Shown one piece after another: positions 24,692-33,149 of a stretch of 51,351 nucleotides of DNA (position 1 is the stretch's first letter; each line of letters opens with the position of its first letter). The position numbers and the translations under genes are program-made. Below the pieces are notes generated by a model. That model worked only from the letters and a program-made list of their open reading frames with translations. It had not been told where the DNA came from and searched no databases. Source of the DNA: CAYQPF01 sp964419225 (GTDB lineage Bacteria; Cloacimonadota; Cloacimonadia; Cloacimonadales; CAYQPF01); assembly GCA_964419225.1 (NCBI GenBank), contig CAYQPF010000019.1, positions 1 to 51,351 on the forward strand. Reading direction: 5' to 3'.

Positions 24692-27226
24692 TTATACATC
24701 CAGAGGAATATAAAAACTGAAAGAAGTTGGTTTTTTCTTATGGATAGTCAATTTACCCTGAAGCTGGTCGGTTAGCATACTGACCAGTTTCAAACCCAGT
24801 TGATCAGTTTTTTCGATATTAAAGCTTTCAGGCAATCCTTTTCCATTGTCTGCATAAACAAGTTCCAGAGTATCAATTTTACCTATTAGGCTTATTCTGA
24901 TTTCACCTGACTCGGCTTTTGGATAGGCATATTTAAGAGAATTTGTGAACAATTCATTGATTATCAACCCTAAGGGGGTAGCAATGCTGACGCTCACATC
25001 GATACAATCAACATCAATAAATACGTTAATCTTTTGGGCGTAATTATAGTAACTGCTTTTCAAGGAGTTAATGATTCTGGTTATATAGTCCTGAATATTT
25101 ATAATTTCACAGTTATTACTATCATTGAGAAGATTATATAGATTAGAAACGGAATTAACCCGGTCTCTAATTTCATAAAGTACATCAAAGGGATTGATTT
25201 TATTAGAACTCATTAATTCCAGAGAAATCAGACTACTGATCAGCATCAGACTGTTTTTAACCCGGTGTTTAAGTTCTTTGAGTAAAGATTGATTGATTTC
25301 CAAAAAATTAAGCAGTTCTTCCTTATCTTTTTTCTCTTTTGTAATATCTCTTCCAAAGGCAATGATAACATCCTTGCCAAAATAATTACCTTTTGACAAG
25401 CGAACCTCTTTAGGGAAGACCTCGCCATTGCTTCTTTTACCCCAGAATTCAAAGATCTGAGTGTCTCCATTAAGCACTTTCTGGTAATAGTCCTTCTGAA
25501 GATCCAAATTGTTCTTGTCAGGAGCACTGAGAAATGCGGGATCATTCCCGATAAAATAATCCCTGGGATAACCATACATCTTTATAGCAGAGAGATTAAC
25601 ATCAATAAAGATTCCGTTAAGATCCTGGATATAAATTGCATAATTTACTGAATTGAACAAATTTCTATAACTTGATTCACTTACTCTGAGCAAATCCTCA
25701 GCCAGTTTTTTATTTGTAATATCTTCAAATATGGCATATACTTTGACAGGTGCCTGGTTATCTTCTTCGAATTGGGGAATTGCTGAAACATTAAGCCAGA
25801 CAAAACCTTCAATTTGAGGATTAAACACACCCATCACAACATTCTTAACAGGCTGACCTGTTCTCAGACAAACCATTGAGGGATGCAGATCACCGGGGAA
25901 AGGAGATCCATCTTCATGGATGGAACGCCAGCGGGGATTTAGGGCATCTGTACCGAGTATTTGTTCTTTAGTAATACCCAATAATTTTAGAGCAGAGGGA
26001 TTAGCTTCAATGATTGAGCAATTTTTATCAAAATAGACAACACCATGGTTCATTGATTCAAAAATAAATTTATACTTATTTTGTTGTTCTTTGTTCAGTT
26101 CTTCATTTCTAATCCTGTCGCTGATATCAAGAATTAATCCGATAGCTCCCACAGGTTCATTATCATGTTTATAGATATTTGCTTGTAAGCTTCCGTAAAA
26201 AAAAGATCCGTCACACTTTTTCATTTTCATGACATAGTCATAAATTGATTTTTGGGTACGGATACACTCTTGAAAAGTCAAAATTGCGGTTTCTCTTTCT
26301 GAAGGATGTAAAAAACTTACAAAATGTTTATTCAGCATATCCCCAATTTCCCAGCCAAATAGTTTTTTAGTAGAGGCAGACATATATGTAATTATCCCCT
26401 TCAGATCAATTATATAAATCACACCATTAATTTGTTCACCAATTTCTTTAAAGATTGTTTCTCTTTCCAGGAGAGCCAGCTCCATTTTTTTACTTTTAGT
26501 AATATCCTCTGTATGAATAATGATTTCATCCGGTGCCAGATAAGCCATTAGGAATCTAAGATATTGAGTACCTTCTGTGAATTGATATGAGTAAAAAACT
26601 TCTCTTTGAGATGTATCATGGGTTTGAAAACAGATCAGCATATCTTTCAGCACATCCGGATAAGGTTTAAAAAGTGTAGAAGCTTTAATATTCTTAATCT
26701 TACTAATGGCACCATTGGTGAGTTTAATTCCTTCAGTATTGTAGTCTATTAGGTTAAAATCATCCTCATTAGGGATTTTCTTCCAAATAAAAGTAGGAAT
26801 GGGTAAATGCATAAACTGATCTTTATATCTTGATTCCGATTTCAGAATTTTCACTTCTTTCCGGAATACCTCCATTACTGATTCTTGCAAATCGAGCACA
26901 AGTTTAAGATGATTACACCATTCTATAGGACTATCAGATATTTTTATATAACCGAAACTGCTAATTTGATTCATGATTTCCTGATCTTCCAGGGTAACTT
27001 TATCTACCAGAAAAACCAATGGAATGCTTAAATATTGAATTCTTAGCACATCATTTACAAAACAATAATCAATTATGATCAGTGAAATCAGCTCATTATT
27101 CAGTAAATCTGCAATGCTTGCAGGTATTGCGTTGAAGGTGGTAACAGTATAATTCATTTTAAGAAGCAAATCCTGCAGTTTTTCCAAATTTCTCTGTTCC
27201 TGAACAATAAAAAGAGCTTTCTTCAT
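24692..27226 (-). CDS. Multi-PAS sensor histidine kinase, HisKA_2/HWE type
   Basis: An 844-residue soluble kinase without transmembrane helices. Domains: a receiver-like N-terminus (about 1-115, probably degenerate since the acidic pair is not clear), then a PAS-like region and three clear PAS domains (about 125-245, 255-375, 385-510 and 515-640; WEIGDMLNKHFVSFLHPSER, LKLLGITKEQILG, MYGYPRDYFIG). Next come the HisKA_2 phosphoacceptor ELKHRVKNSL with H654, and the ATPase domain with NELFTNSLKYAYP and DNGKGLP. It should sense a cytoplasmic signal and phosphorylate a receiver. The gene is divergent, with 186 bp, from the receiver/PP2C/LEA14 operon, whose first product is its best candidate partner. 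AGGAAGGG lies before the ATG. Confidence 0.85.
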   Translation of the reverse strand: MKKALFIVQEQRNLEKLQDLLLKMNYTVTTFNAIPASIADLLNNELISLIIIDYCFVNDVLRIQYLSIPLVFLVDKVTLEDQEIMNQISSFGYIKISDSPIEWCNHLKLVLDLQESVMEVFRKEVKILKSESRYKDQFMHLPIPTFIWKKIPNEDDFNLIDYNTEGIKLTNGAISKIKNIKASTLFKPYPDVLKDMLICFQTHDTSQREVFYSYQFTEGTQYLRFLMAYLAPDEIIIHTEDITKSKKMELALLERETIFKEIGEQINGVIYIIDLKGIITYMSASTKKLFGWEIGDMLNKHFVSFLHPSERETAILTFQECIRTQKSIYDYVMKMKKCDGSFFYGSLQANIYKHDNEPVGAIGLILDISDRIRNEELNKEQQNKYKFIFESMNHGVVYFDKNCSIIEANPSALKLLGITKEQILGTDALNPRWRSIHEDGSPFPGDLHPSMVCLRTGQPVKNVVMGVFNPQIEGFVWLNVSAIPQFEEDNQAPVKVYAIFEDITNKKLAEDLLRVSESSYRNLFNSVNYAIYIQDLNGIFIDVNLSAIKMYGYPRDYFIGNDPAFLSAPDKNNLDLQKDYYQKVLNGDTQIFEFWGKRSNGEVFPKEVRLSKGNYFGKDVIIAFGRDITKEKKDKEELLNFLEINQSLLKELKHRVKNSLMLISSLISLELMSSNKINPFDVLYEIRDRVNSVSNLYNLLNDSNNCEIINIQDYITRIINSLKSSYYNYAQKINVFIDVDCIDVSVSIATPLGLIINELFTNSLKYAYPKAESGEIRISLIGKIDTLELVYADNGKGLPESFNIEKTDQLGLKLVSMLTDQLQGKLTIHKKKPTSFSFYIPLDV

Positions 27227-27412
27227 TTATCCCTTCCTCATAATTTTGAATTTATAACTCAAATAAATAATGTGAATCTAAAAAATTCCGTCAAGTTATT
27301 TATCAATTTCAGTAATGTTTCAGCTATTGGAGTAGAATAAAATCATAAAGTTGAAAATTCTAATTGACAGGGATATTATTTTTTAAAACCCTATTATAAG
27401 TTGGAGGGATAC

Positions 27413-27781
27413 ATGATAAAGATTCTATTTTTGGATGATGATCTTAGTTTAATCAGGATGTTAAAAACAGCTTTTCAGAATTTCAATCCTGACTGGAATT
27501 TCACATTTTGTTCTGATGCAAGTGATTATGTCGATAAAGCAAATGATTATGATCTTGTATTTTTAGACATTGCCATGCCTAAAATAAATGGACTTGATTT
27601 TATCTTTAAAATCGAAAAGAAATCAATTCTAGAAAAAATAGTCATAATTACAGGGTTACCTGATCCAGAAATCATGCAACTAGCCTTCTCTGCCGGAATA
27701 ACTAAGTGCATTTATAAACCAATAACCAGAGATATTATTTTGAACTGCATTAATGAGTTCTTTGAAAATAATGAAGACTAA
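27413..27781 (+). CDS. Stand-alone receiver-domain response regulator
   Basis: The start is the ATG at 27413 with GGAGGG five bases upstream; the TTG at 27401 lies before that site. The 122-residue protein is a single receiver domain: acidic D8-D9, phosphoacceptor D52 in LVFLDIAMP, T80 in IIITG-like context and K102 in IYKP. It has no output domain, so it acts by protein contact, like CheY or Spo0F. The 3' end overlaps the PP2C phosphatase start by 11 bp, which suggests it controls that phosphatase. The divergent multi-PAS kinase is the likely phosphodonor. Confidence 0.85.
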   Translation: MIKILFLDDDLSLIRMLKTAFQNFNPDWNFTFCSDASDYVDKANDYDLVFLDIAMPKINGLDFIFKIEKKSILEKIVIITGLPDPEIMQLAFSAGITKCIYKPITRDIILNCINEFFENNED

Positions 27782-28631
27782 AGTTGTTCTCCAAATCGGA
27801 TCGGCTTCAGATATCGGTTTGGTCAGAAGTGAGAATCAGGACCATTTTGGCATATTCCGGGAAGATTTTGGCACATTAATTGTAGTTTGTGATGGAATTG
27901 GAGGTTATGCCGGAGGTGCACTTGCGTCCCAGATGGCTGTCAGCAGCATCAAAGAATATTTTGATAAATTAAACAAAGACTTTGATCCCAAAGATGCTAT
28001 CAATAAATCTATTTATTATGCGAATAAACAAATTATAGATTATGCCGTTTCACATACACATTTAGCAGGCATGGGAACCACGATTGTTGTTTTACTGATC
28101 ATCAATAATCTGGCCTATTATGCACATGTTGGCGACAGCCGACTTTACTATATGAATACCAAAGAAATTCGCCAGCTAACTAAAGATCATTCTTTGGTGC
28201 AGCAACTTATTGATGCCAGAATTATTACCGAAGATGCTGCCCAGCATCATCCTAAAAAGAATATTTTAACCCAGGCACTTGGCTTGCATAATTCTCATCC
28301 AACTATGGCAGAACCATTAGAAATCTTTGAAAATGATTGTTTCCTGATATGCACCGACGGCCTTTCCAATTATTTAACCCGTTTTGATATGTGGCAAATC
28401 AGCAAAAAAGCCGATGCCCACTCAGCCTCCTATCAAATGATAGAAACAGCTTTGCAGAGAGGAGGAGATGATAATATTACTGTTGTCCTCATCAAAATTG
28501 AAGCTGGAGATCATAAACCGGAAGATCCCCAATTAAATCGTAGAGTCAACGAACAGTTTGCCTATTCTTTTCTGTTGTTTTTAACAAGTTTAATCTTCTT
28601 TTTATACACCTTTTACCCTCTGTTTACATGA
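27771..28631 (+). CDS. PP2C-type serine/threonine protein phosphatase, membrane-anchored
   Basis: The start ATG at 27771 lies within the 3' end of the receiver gene (an ATG at 27753 in the same frame is possible). The 286-residue protein carries the PP2C metal motifs in order: R19-S-E-N-Q-D24, C-D41-G-I-G-G, H-V-G-D122-S-R, T-D-G-L-S-N near 205 and G-D-D-N-I-T near 235. A single hydrophobic segment at the C terminus (about 262-284, FLLFLTSLIFFLYTFYPLF) anchors it with the catalytic part in the cytoplasm. No Hanks-type kinase is in the window. Coupling to the receiver gene and the LEA14-like gene indicates one functional unit. Confidence 0.9.
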   Translation: MKTKVVLQIGSASDIGLVRSENQDHFGIFREDFGTLIVVCDGIGGYAGGALASQMAVSSIKEYFDKLNKDFDPKDAINKSIYYANKQIIDYAVSHTHLAGMGTTIVVLLIINNLAYYAHVGDSRLYYMNTKEIRQLTKDHSLVQQLIDARIITEDAAQHHPKKNILTQALGLHNSHPTMAEPLEIFENDCFLICTDGLSNYLTRFDMWQISKKADAHSASYQMIETALQRGGDDNITVVLIKIEAGDHKPEDPQLNRRVNEQFAYSFLLFLTSLIFFLYTFYPLFT

Positions 28632-29539
28632 AAAAAGTTTTGACAACTTTCTTTTACTGGAGTGCTTTAATCCTTTTTCTCCTCTCGTTATCGGCCAGAG
28701 GTATCGCCTTTTTTAATACTCAAAAACCCACTTTCGGTAATGTTAAAACAATTGAAATGATAGATATTAAAAACGATTCACTAAGCTTTATTCTAACTCT
28801 TGAAGTTGATAATAAAAGCATTTTGCCAATTAGGATCGAGGAAAGTATCTTAGACATATTCTCACCCGGAGAGAAACTTGGTCAGGTTATTGTTTCAAAA
28901 AGAACAAAAATTCCCGGGAGATCCAGTAAATATATTATTATGCATTGCAGTATCAATATGGAAAAAAGCATTAGCTTTTTCTCTCCTTTGAGTGACTCTA
29001 TCTATTTAACTGCTGAAGGTATGATCACCACCAATCAATTGGGTTTAAAAAAGAAAATATTTGTCACCTTTCTGGCAAATTTTCACTTTCGAAATTGTCT
29101 GGCCAGAATGCTGGAACGTGATATTGATAAGATCTTCTTTATTAAAGAATCAGTCTTAACCGGGTTAACCCTAAATCAAGCAGAGGTTTGGTTCGAATAC
29201 ATTGCTAACAATCCTTATGAAAGACCTTTCTTTATTGAAAATTATGAAGGTGAAATGAAAATTAATGGCAATTTTGCCGGAATTTGTGCTATTGTCCCCC
29301 CCAATTTTCTTCTGGCCGGAGCTCAAAATATTCCGGGAAAATTAGTCTTCAATCTCGAAAGTCTCCAGCCCTTCAGTTATTCTATCAACTCCCTCCTGAA
29401 AGGTGATTTAAACTATGAATGTCAAGGAAAACTAGCTTTCAAAGTATTTGATAATTTTATTCTGTTTCCCTATAATTTCAAAGGGAAAATTACCAGAAAA
29501 GAAATTGTGGACAGTTTATTTGAACAAGTGAAAGAATAA
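28628..29539 (+). CDS. Membrane-anchored LEA14/WHy-like protein
   Basis: A 303-residue protein starting inside the PP2C stop (ATGA overlap). One N-terminal hydrophobic segment (about 8-28) serves as anchor or signal. Two beta-rich halves follow. The first (PTFGNVKTIEMIDIKNDSLS, LTLEVDNKSILPIRIEESIL) has the Leu/Val-alternation and V-x-N-x-x-x-x-P-I pattern of the LEA14/WHy (LEA_2) domain; the second (about 170-300) looks like a diverged copy. Bacterial WHy proteins are linked to stress and envelope roles. Being in one operon with a receiver and a PP2C phosphatase suggests it transmits or receives the signal at the membrane; this is inference. Confidence 0.6.
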   Translation: MKKVLTTFFYWSALILFLLSLSARGIAFFNTQKPTFGNVKTIEMIDIKNDSLSFILTLEVDNKSILPIRIEESILDIFSPGEKLGQVIVSKRTKIPGRSSKYIIMHCSINMEKSISFFSPLSDSIYLTAEGMITTNQLGLKKKIFVTFLANFHFRNCLARMLERDIDKIFFIKESVLTGLTLNQAEVWFEYIANNPYERPFFIENYEGEMKINGNFAGICAIVPPNFLLAGAQNIPGKLVFNLESLQPFSYSINSLLKGDLNYECQGKLAFKVFDNFILFPYNFKGKITRKEIVDSLFEQVKE

Positions 29540-29666
29540 TCTTTTAAACCCGGACTATGCTTTAGAAATTTACAAGCTGGGTTAAATCATCAAAATTATT
29601 TTATAATAATTTCCATAGACAGAAACATTATCCTTAAAAATCGTTATCTTATATATAGGAGGAGCT

Positions 29667-31331
29667 ATGAAGAATTTTCTCATAATTTTAATATTGTTAG
29701 TCAGCTGTATTTTGACAGCCAAGAATGATTTCCATTTTGCGGTACTAAGTGACAGAGCAGGTGGTGTGAATCAGGAAGCCTTTCAGAAAGTAGTGGAAGA
29801 GATCAAACTCATGGGACCGGATTTCATCATTACAGTGGGAGATCTGGCAGATAACGGAGAAGAAGACCAATATAAACAAGCCATGGAAATAATGAAAACA
29901 GTAAAAGTACCTGTTTATTATGCTCCTGGAAATAATGATATTGTAGATGCTGAAACTGCCAAACTCTTTAAGAAATACACCGGCAGAGACCCCTATTACT
30001 CCTTCAATTACCAAAATTCCCATTTCATAATTTTGGATAACTCCCGTTGTGAGACTTATGCTCAAATGGATACAACCCAGAAAATCTGGTTAGCCAAAGA
30101 TCTCGAACGTAATAAAAACAAAGAAAATATCTATGTTGTAATGCACAAACCTTTCTGGGCTGATGGAATAAATGCCAAAAAAGAAGATAAAATGCACAAA
30201 CTCTTTACTAAATATAATGTCAAAGCTGTCTTTACCGGACATTGGCATCAGTATGCCCATGACAAATTCGATAAGACTGATTATTATCTGGTGGGCAGTT
30301 CAGGAGCCGGTTTTGGGAAACCTAACGATTCTTTAGGCATGTTCTACCAGTTTCTCTGGGGCCGAGTGATTGATGATTCTCTCAAAACAGCAGTCATTAA
30401 ATCAGGAGGAATCTTTAAAAATGACCTGATGACCATGAACGAAGAATTACTGACCTATAAAATTGAAAATGATCTGATATCCTCAAAAGGAATATGGAAT
30501 GAAGGAACCGGAAAATTCGAAATTACTTTAATAAATGAAACAGATAAACCTATAGAACAAAAAATAATTTTGGAATCCAAAGATAACTGGAATCTTCCTG
30601 TAAAGGAACAAAAAATAGTTTTAAATCCAGGGGAAACAATAAAAAAAGATTTTGAAGCGTATTACTTAAAAACACCTTTCCCCTATCCTAAATTAAAATT
30701 TTCTTATCCTTTTGGCCGAAATAAAACCTACAATTATGAAAACTCACTAAATATTCTGCCTAAAGGTAAAATCGCAAATTATCCTCAGGATATTATTGTG
30801 GACGGCATTATTTCCAAAAAAGAATATAATGAAAGTCTTTATTTAAATTTGTTCTGCGATGCTAAAGGAAATCCTGCCAATATTGAAAGCACCTATCTCT
30901 ACCTCACGCGGGATAAATTGAATCTTTATCTTGGAATTGAAGCCTTAAGTTCCTTCGGTGATTCTGTGAATATCAAAAGTAAAGATAATGATTCCATTTT
31001 CGCCAGTGACTATTTTTGTATCCTCGTATCTCAGGATAAAGATCTCGTTTATCAGATCTGCCTGAATCAGAATTCTGCTGTTTGGGATATGAAGTGCGAT
31101 CTGAAGAATTATTCTTATGAAACAAACTGGGACAGTTCTGCTCAGAGTAAATTCCTGGTCGAAAACAATAAAGTTACCGGAGATATCAGTATCCCATTCA
31201 AACAAATGAATTTTGATCCTGCAAAACCTATCTATCTAAATTTTAAAAGATATCAGGCTGCAACTAAGAACGAGGGAATGTTAACCCCAAGTTGGAATTT
31301 AAGCATCGAGAGGTATTTGATTCTGGAGTAA
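29667..31331 (+). CDS. Exported calcineurin-type metallophosphoesterase with C-terminal CBM9-like domain
   Basis: A 554-residue exported protein. The signal sequence ends L-V-S-C14, which could be a lipobox. The phosphoesterase domain spans about 22-255: S-D29-R-A, V-G-D59-L, P-G-N89-N-D, V-M-H160-K-P, and G-H192-W-H194. Two usual histidines are absent: the DxH motif reads D-R-A, and GNHD reads GNND, so the metal site and acid catalyst are altered. A beta domain (about 265-360) follows. The end (about 370-554, IIVDGIISKKEYNES...) resembles family 9 carbohydrate-binding/DOMON-like domains. The AGGAGG ribosome site is good. It is 127 bp after the LEA14-like gene and may be a separate transcript. 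Confidence 0.75.
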   Translation: MKNFLIILILLVSCILTAKNDFHFAVLSDRAGGVNQEAFQKVVEEIKLMGPDFIITVGDLADNGEEDQYKQAMEIMKTVKVPVYYAPGNNDIVDAETAKLFKKYTGRDPYYSFNYQNSHFIILDNSRCETYAQMDTTQKIWLAKDLERNKNKENIYVVMHKPFWADGINAKKEDKMHKLFTKYNVKAVFTGHWHQYAHDKFDKTDYYLVGSSGAGFGKPNDSLGMFYQFLWGRVIDDSLKTAVIKSGGIFKNDLMTMNEELLTYKIENDLISSKGIWNEGTGKFEITLINETDKPIEQKIILESKDNWNLPVKEQKIVLNPGETIKKDFEAYYLKTPFPYPKLKFSYPFGRNKTYNYENSLNILPKGKIANYPQDIIVDGIISKKEYNESLYLNLFCDAKGNPANIESTYLYLTRDKLNLYLGIEALSSFGDSVNIKSKDNDSIFASDYFCILVSQDKDLVYQICLNQNSAVWDMKCDLKNYSYETNWDSSAQSKFLVENNKVTGDISIPFKQMNFDPAKPIYLNFKRYQAATKNEGMLTPSWNLSIERYLILE

Positions 31332-31352
31332 CGGGGAAAGTCCTGAGTCCAT

Positions 31353-31392
31353 AGTCAGTAGTCGTGAGTCTGATGACTCACGACTACTGACT
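31353..31392. terminator. Perfect 18-bp inverted repeat after the phosphoesterase gene
   Basis: AGTCAGTAGTCGTGAGTC (31353-31370), loop TGAT, exact complement (31375-31392). It lies 22 bp after the stop and could act as a terminator, though no T run follows. The arms are built from words (GACTCACGACT) also seen at 44998-45008. Confidence 0.6.
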
Positions 31393-31755
31393 CATAACTA
31401 ATACACAAACAACTCCTTCCTTGGTGTTCCTAACAAAAATCTGAGAAAATCTTACTGCACCATTATTAATGAGTCTGGGTTAAACCACTAATTACGATCC
31501 ACTTTTTGTGGCATTTATTTCTCTTCTCCACTGCCCCCTGCCTACTGCTCACTGCCCACTGATTGTTGCCTTTTTATGGCAATTTAGGATTTTCAAAGTG
31601 GACTCAATAAGCAAAGATTTGCGATGGTGTGTTCGAAAATATTTCGAACATTACTATTCGTGATTACCTGCGTTTTCAGAGTCAATCCGAGTACTATTAA
31701 ACGCTGTTTCATCCTAATGCCTGGCTACTGATGCCTGAAGCCGAATCCTTTCACT

Positions 31756-31792
31756 TCCCTCGCTTTGCAAGAAAGGGGCCGGGTGTGAGTTT
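31756..31792 (+). repeat. CCCCTC/GAGGGG-type repeat, locus 2
   Basis: TCCCTCGCTTTGCAAGAAAG followed by GGGCCGGGTGTGAGTT. Same element as at 46911 and 48054, partial at 11498. Confidence 0.7.
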
Positions 31793-31845
31793 TTCTTTCT
31801 CACTGACACCCGACACCTGAAATCTGACGCATATTCCAAAGGGGA

Positions 31846-33149
31846 TTATTCTCCTGAAACACTGACCTGATCAAATAAGATCGCAGGCATATGCATAAAA
31901 CCTAAATCTTGAGTTTCATTCTCAATCTCTAAAATGTTATTAAAGGTTTCATAGATGTTCCCGGCTATCATACAGTCTTTCACTCTGCCGATCAATTTAC
32001 CGTCTTTGATATAAAAACCGGTGGAAATACCAACAGAATATTCTCCGGTGAGAACATTTCCCGAATGTGCTCCCATCAGTCCACTCGCTAATATCCCTTC
32101 ATCAATTCCTTCGATAATCTCTTCCAAGGTTTTTTCTCCTGGCTGAACGATCAGATGGGCAGGCTGTGCTGAAGGCTGAAACTCCAAACTATTCTTGAAT
32201 GCATTACCCGTTGGTTCCATCTGCAATTTCGCAGCATAATTCAAATCATTGAAAATTGTCTTCAAAACTCCATTTTGCACAAATACCAATTCCTGACAAG
32301 GACTTCCCTCATCATCAAAAGCTACCGCTCCTGGTCTGCTGTCATTTAAAGGATCCTGACTGATTGTAAGTTTGGAAGAAAATATCTTTTGATTCATCTT
32401 TTCCATTAGCGGAGTAATCTTGTTATAAAACCCTATCGGATTGGCTGCAGTTGTAAAACGATTAATCAAAGCAGGCACAGCTAAGCAACTGAAAATTACT
32501 TTCATTTTCCCGGTTTTAGGAATAATCTGCTCTGCATTCAATTTGTACATCTTTATTAAATTATCAACTTTTTCCTGGGGAAATTTTTCATATTTCTTTC
32601 CTGAGTTAAACTCATAAACTGCAGCTGCAGTTCCCGGAAAGGTCATCACAGCAGTTGCACTGTAGTGCGAACTCTTCTTTGTCAGATCCGTACCCTTGCT
32701 ATTGATTATTCTGCTTTCAGTCAAACTAAAATTGTAATCCCAGTCAATCTNNNNNNNNNNATCTGTCCTGAGACCTGAGAATGAATATAATCAGTATAAT
32801 GTTTTGCTTCCTCAAATAAAGTAAGCCGGTCAACTGATTCAATTTCTACATCATAAGCTATAACAGGTTTTACTTCCTTTGTCAAAGGAAATTCAAAAGT
32901 TACACTTGCTCCGTTCTCAGCTGAGAAAAGAGCCTGTTTCACTAATTTCTCTCTATCCAGTAAATTTCTCGTGTGGGCAAAGCCTAATTTCCCATCTTTG
33001 ATGATCCGTAAGGTATAGCCTGACTGCATTTCACTTTTCGTAGTTTTTAAGCTTCCGTTCATAATAAACAAATTATCGGCTTCATTATGATAATAATATA
33101 CTTCGGCCTGGTCAGCCTGTGCTTTTGCTAATTTCAAGAGTTGTTCCAT
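31846..33149 (-). CDS. tldE: TldE/PmbA-type subunit of the TldD-TldE protease, interrupted by an assembly gap
   Basis: The N-terminal 130 residues (33149 to about 32761) and the C-terminal about 300 residues (32750 to 31846) both belong to TldE/PmbA: the start has AQADQAEVYYYHNE, and the far side has SSHYSATAVMTF, GSPCQELVFVQNG, NSLEFQPSAQPAHL and GAHSGNVLTGEYSVG. The two parts are in different frames only because 10 N stand for an unknown length; a true gap length of 2 modulo 3 would restore one frame. TldE is the non-catalytic partner of TldD. The ATG overlaps the tldD stop by one base (TAATG), so they form one operon. I treat it as intact. Confidence 0.85.
32751..32760. other. Assembly gap (10 N) inside tldE
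   Basis: Placeholder gap; the flanking reading frames imply a real length of 2 modulo 3 if the gene is intact. Confidence 0.95.

Larger units (their letters stand above)
31332..31845. other. Convergent intergenic repeat mosaic (514 bp)
   Basis: No gene seen. Contains the inverted repeat 31353-31392, CCTTCCTTGGTGTTC (31411-31425), a CCACTGCCCCCTGCC / CTGCCCACTGAT module (31525-31563), an 8-bp palindrome GTTCGAAA/TTTCGAAC (31631-31649), the CCCTCGCTTTGCAAG hairpin repeat (31756-31792) and CACTGACACCCGACACCTGA (31801-31820). Confidence 0.6.

Noticed and set aside
31846..33149. tldE as a frameshifted pseudogene
   Set aside because: The frame change coincides exactly with the 10-N gap, so it is an assembly artefact.
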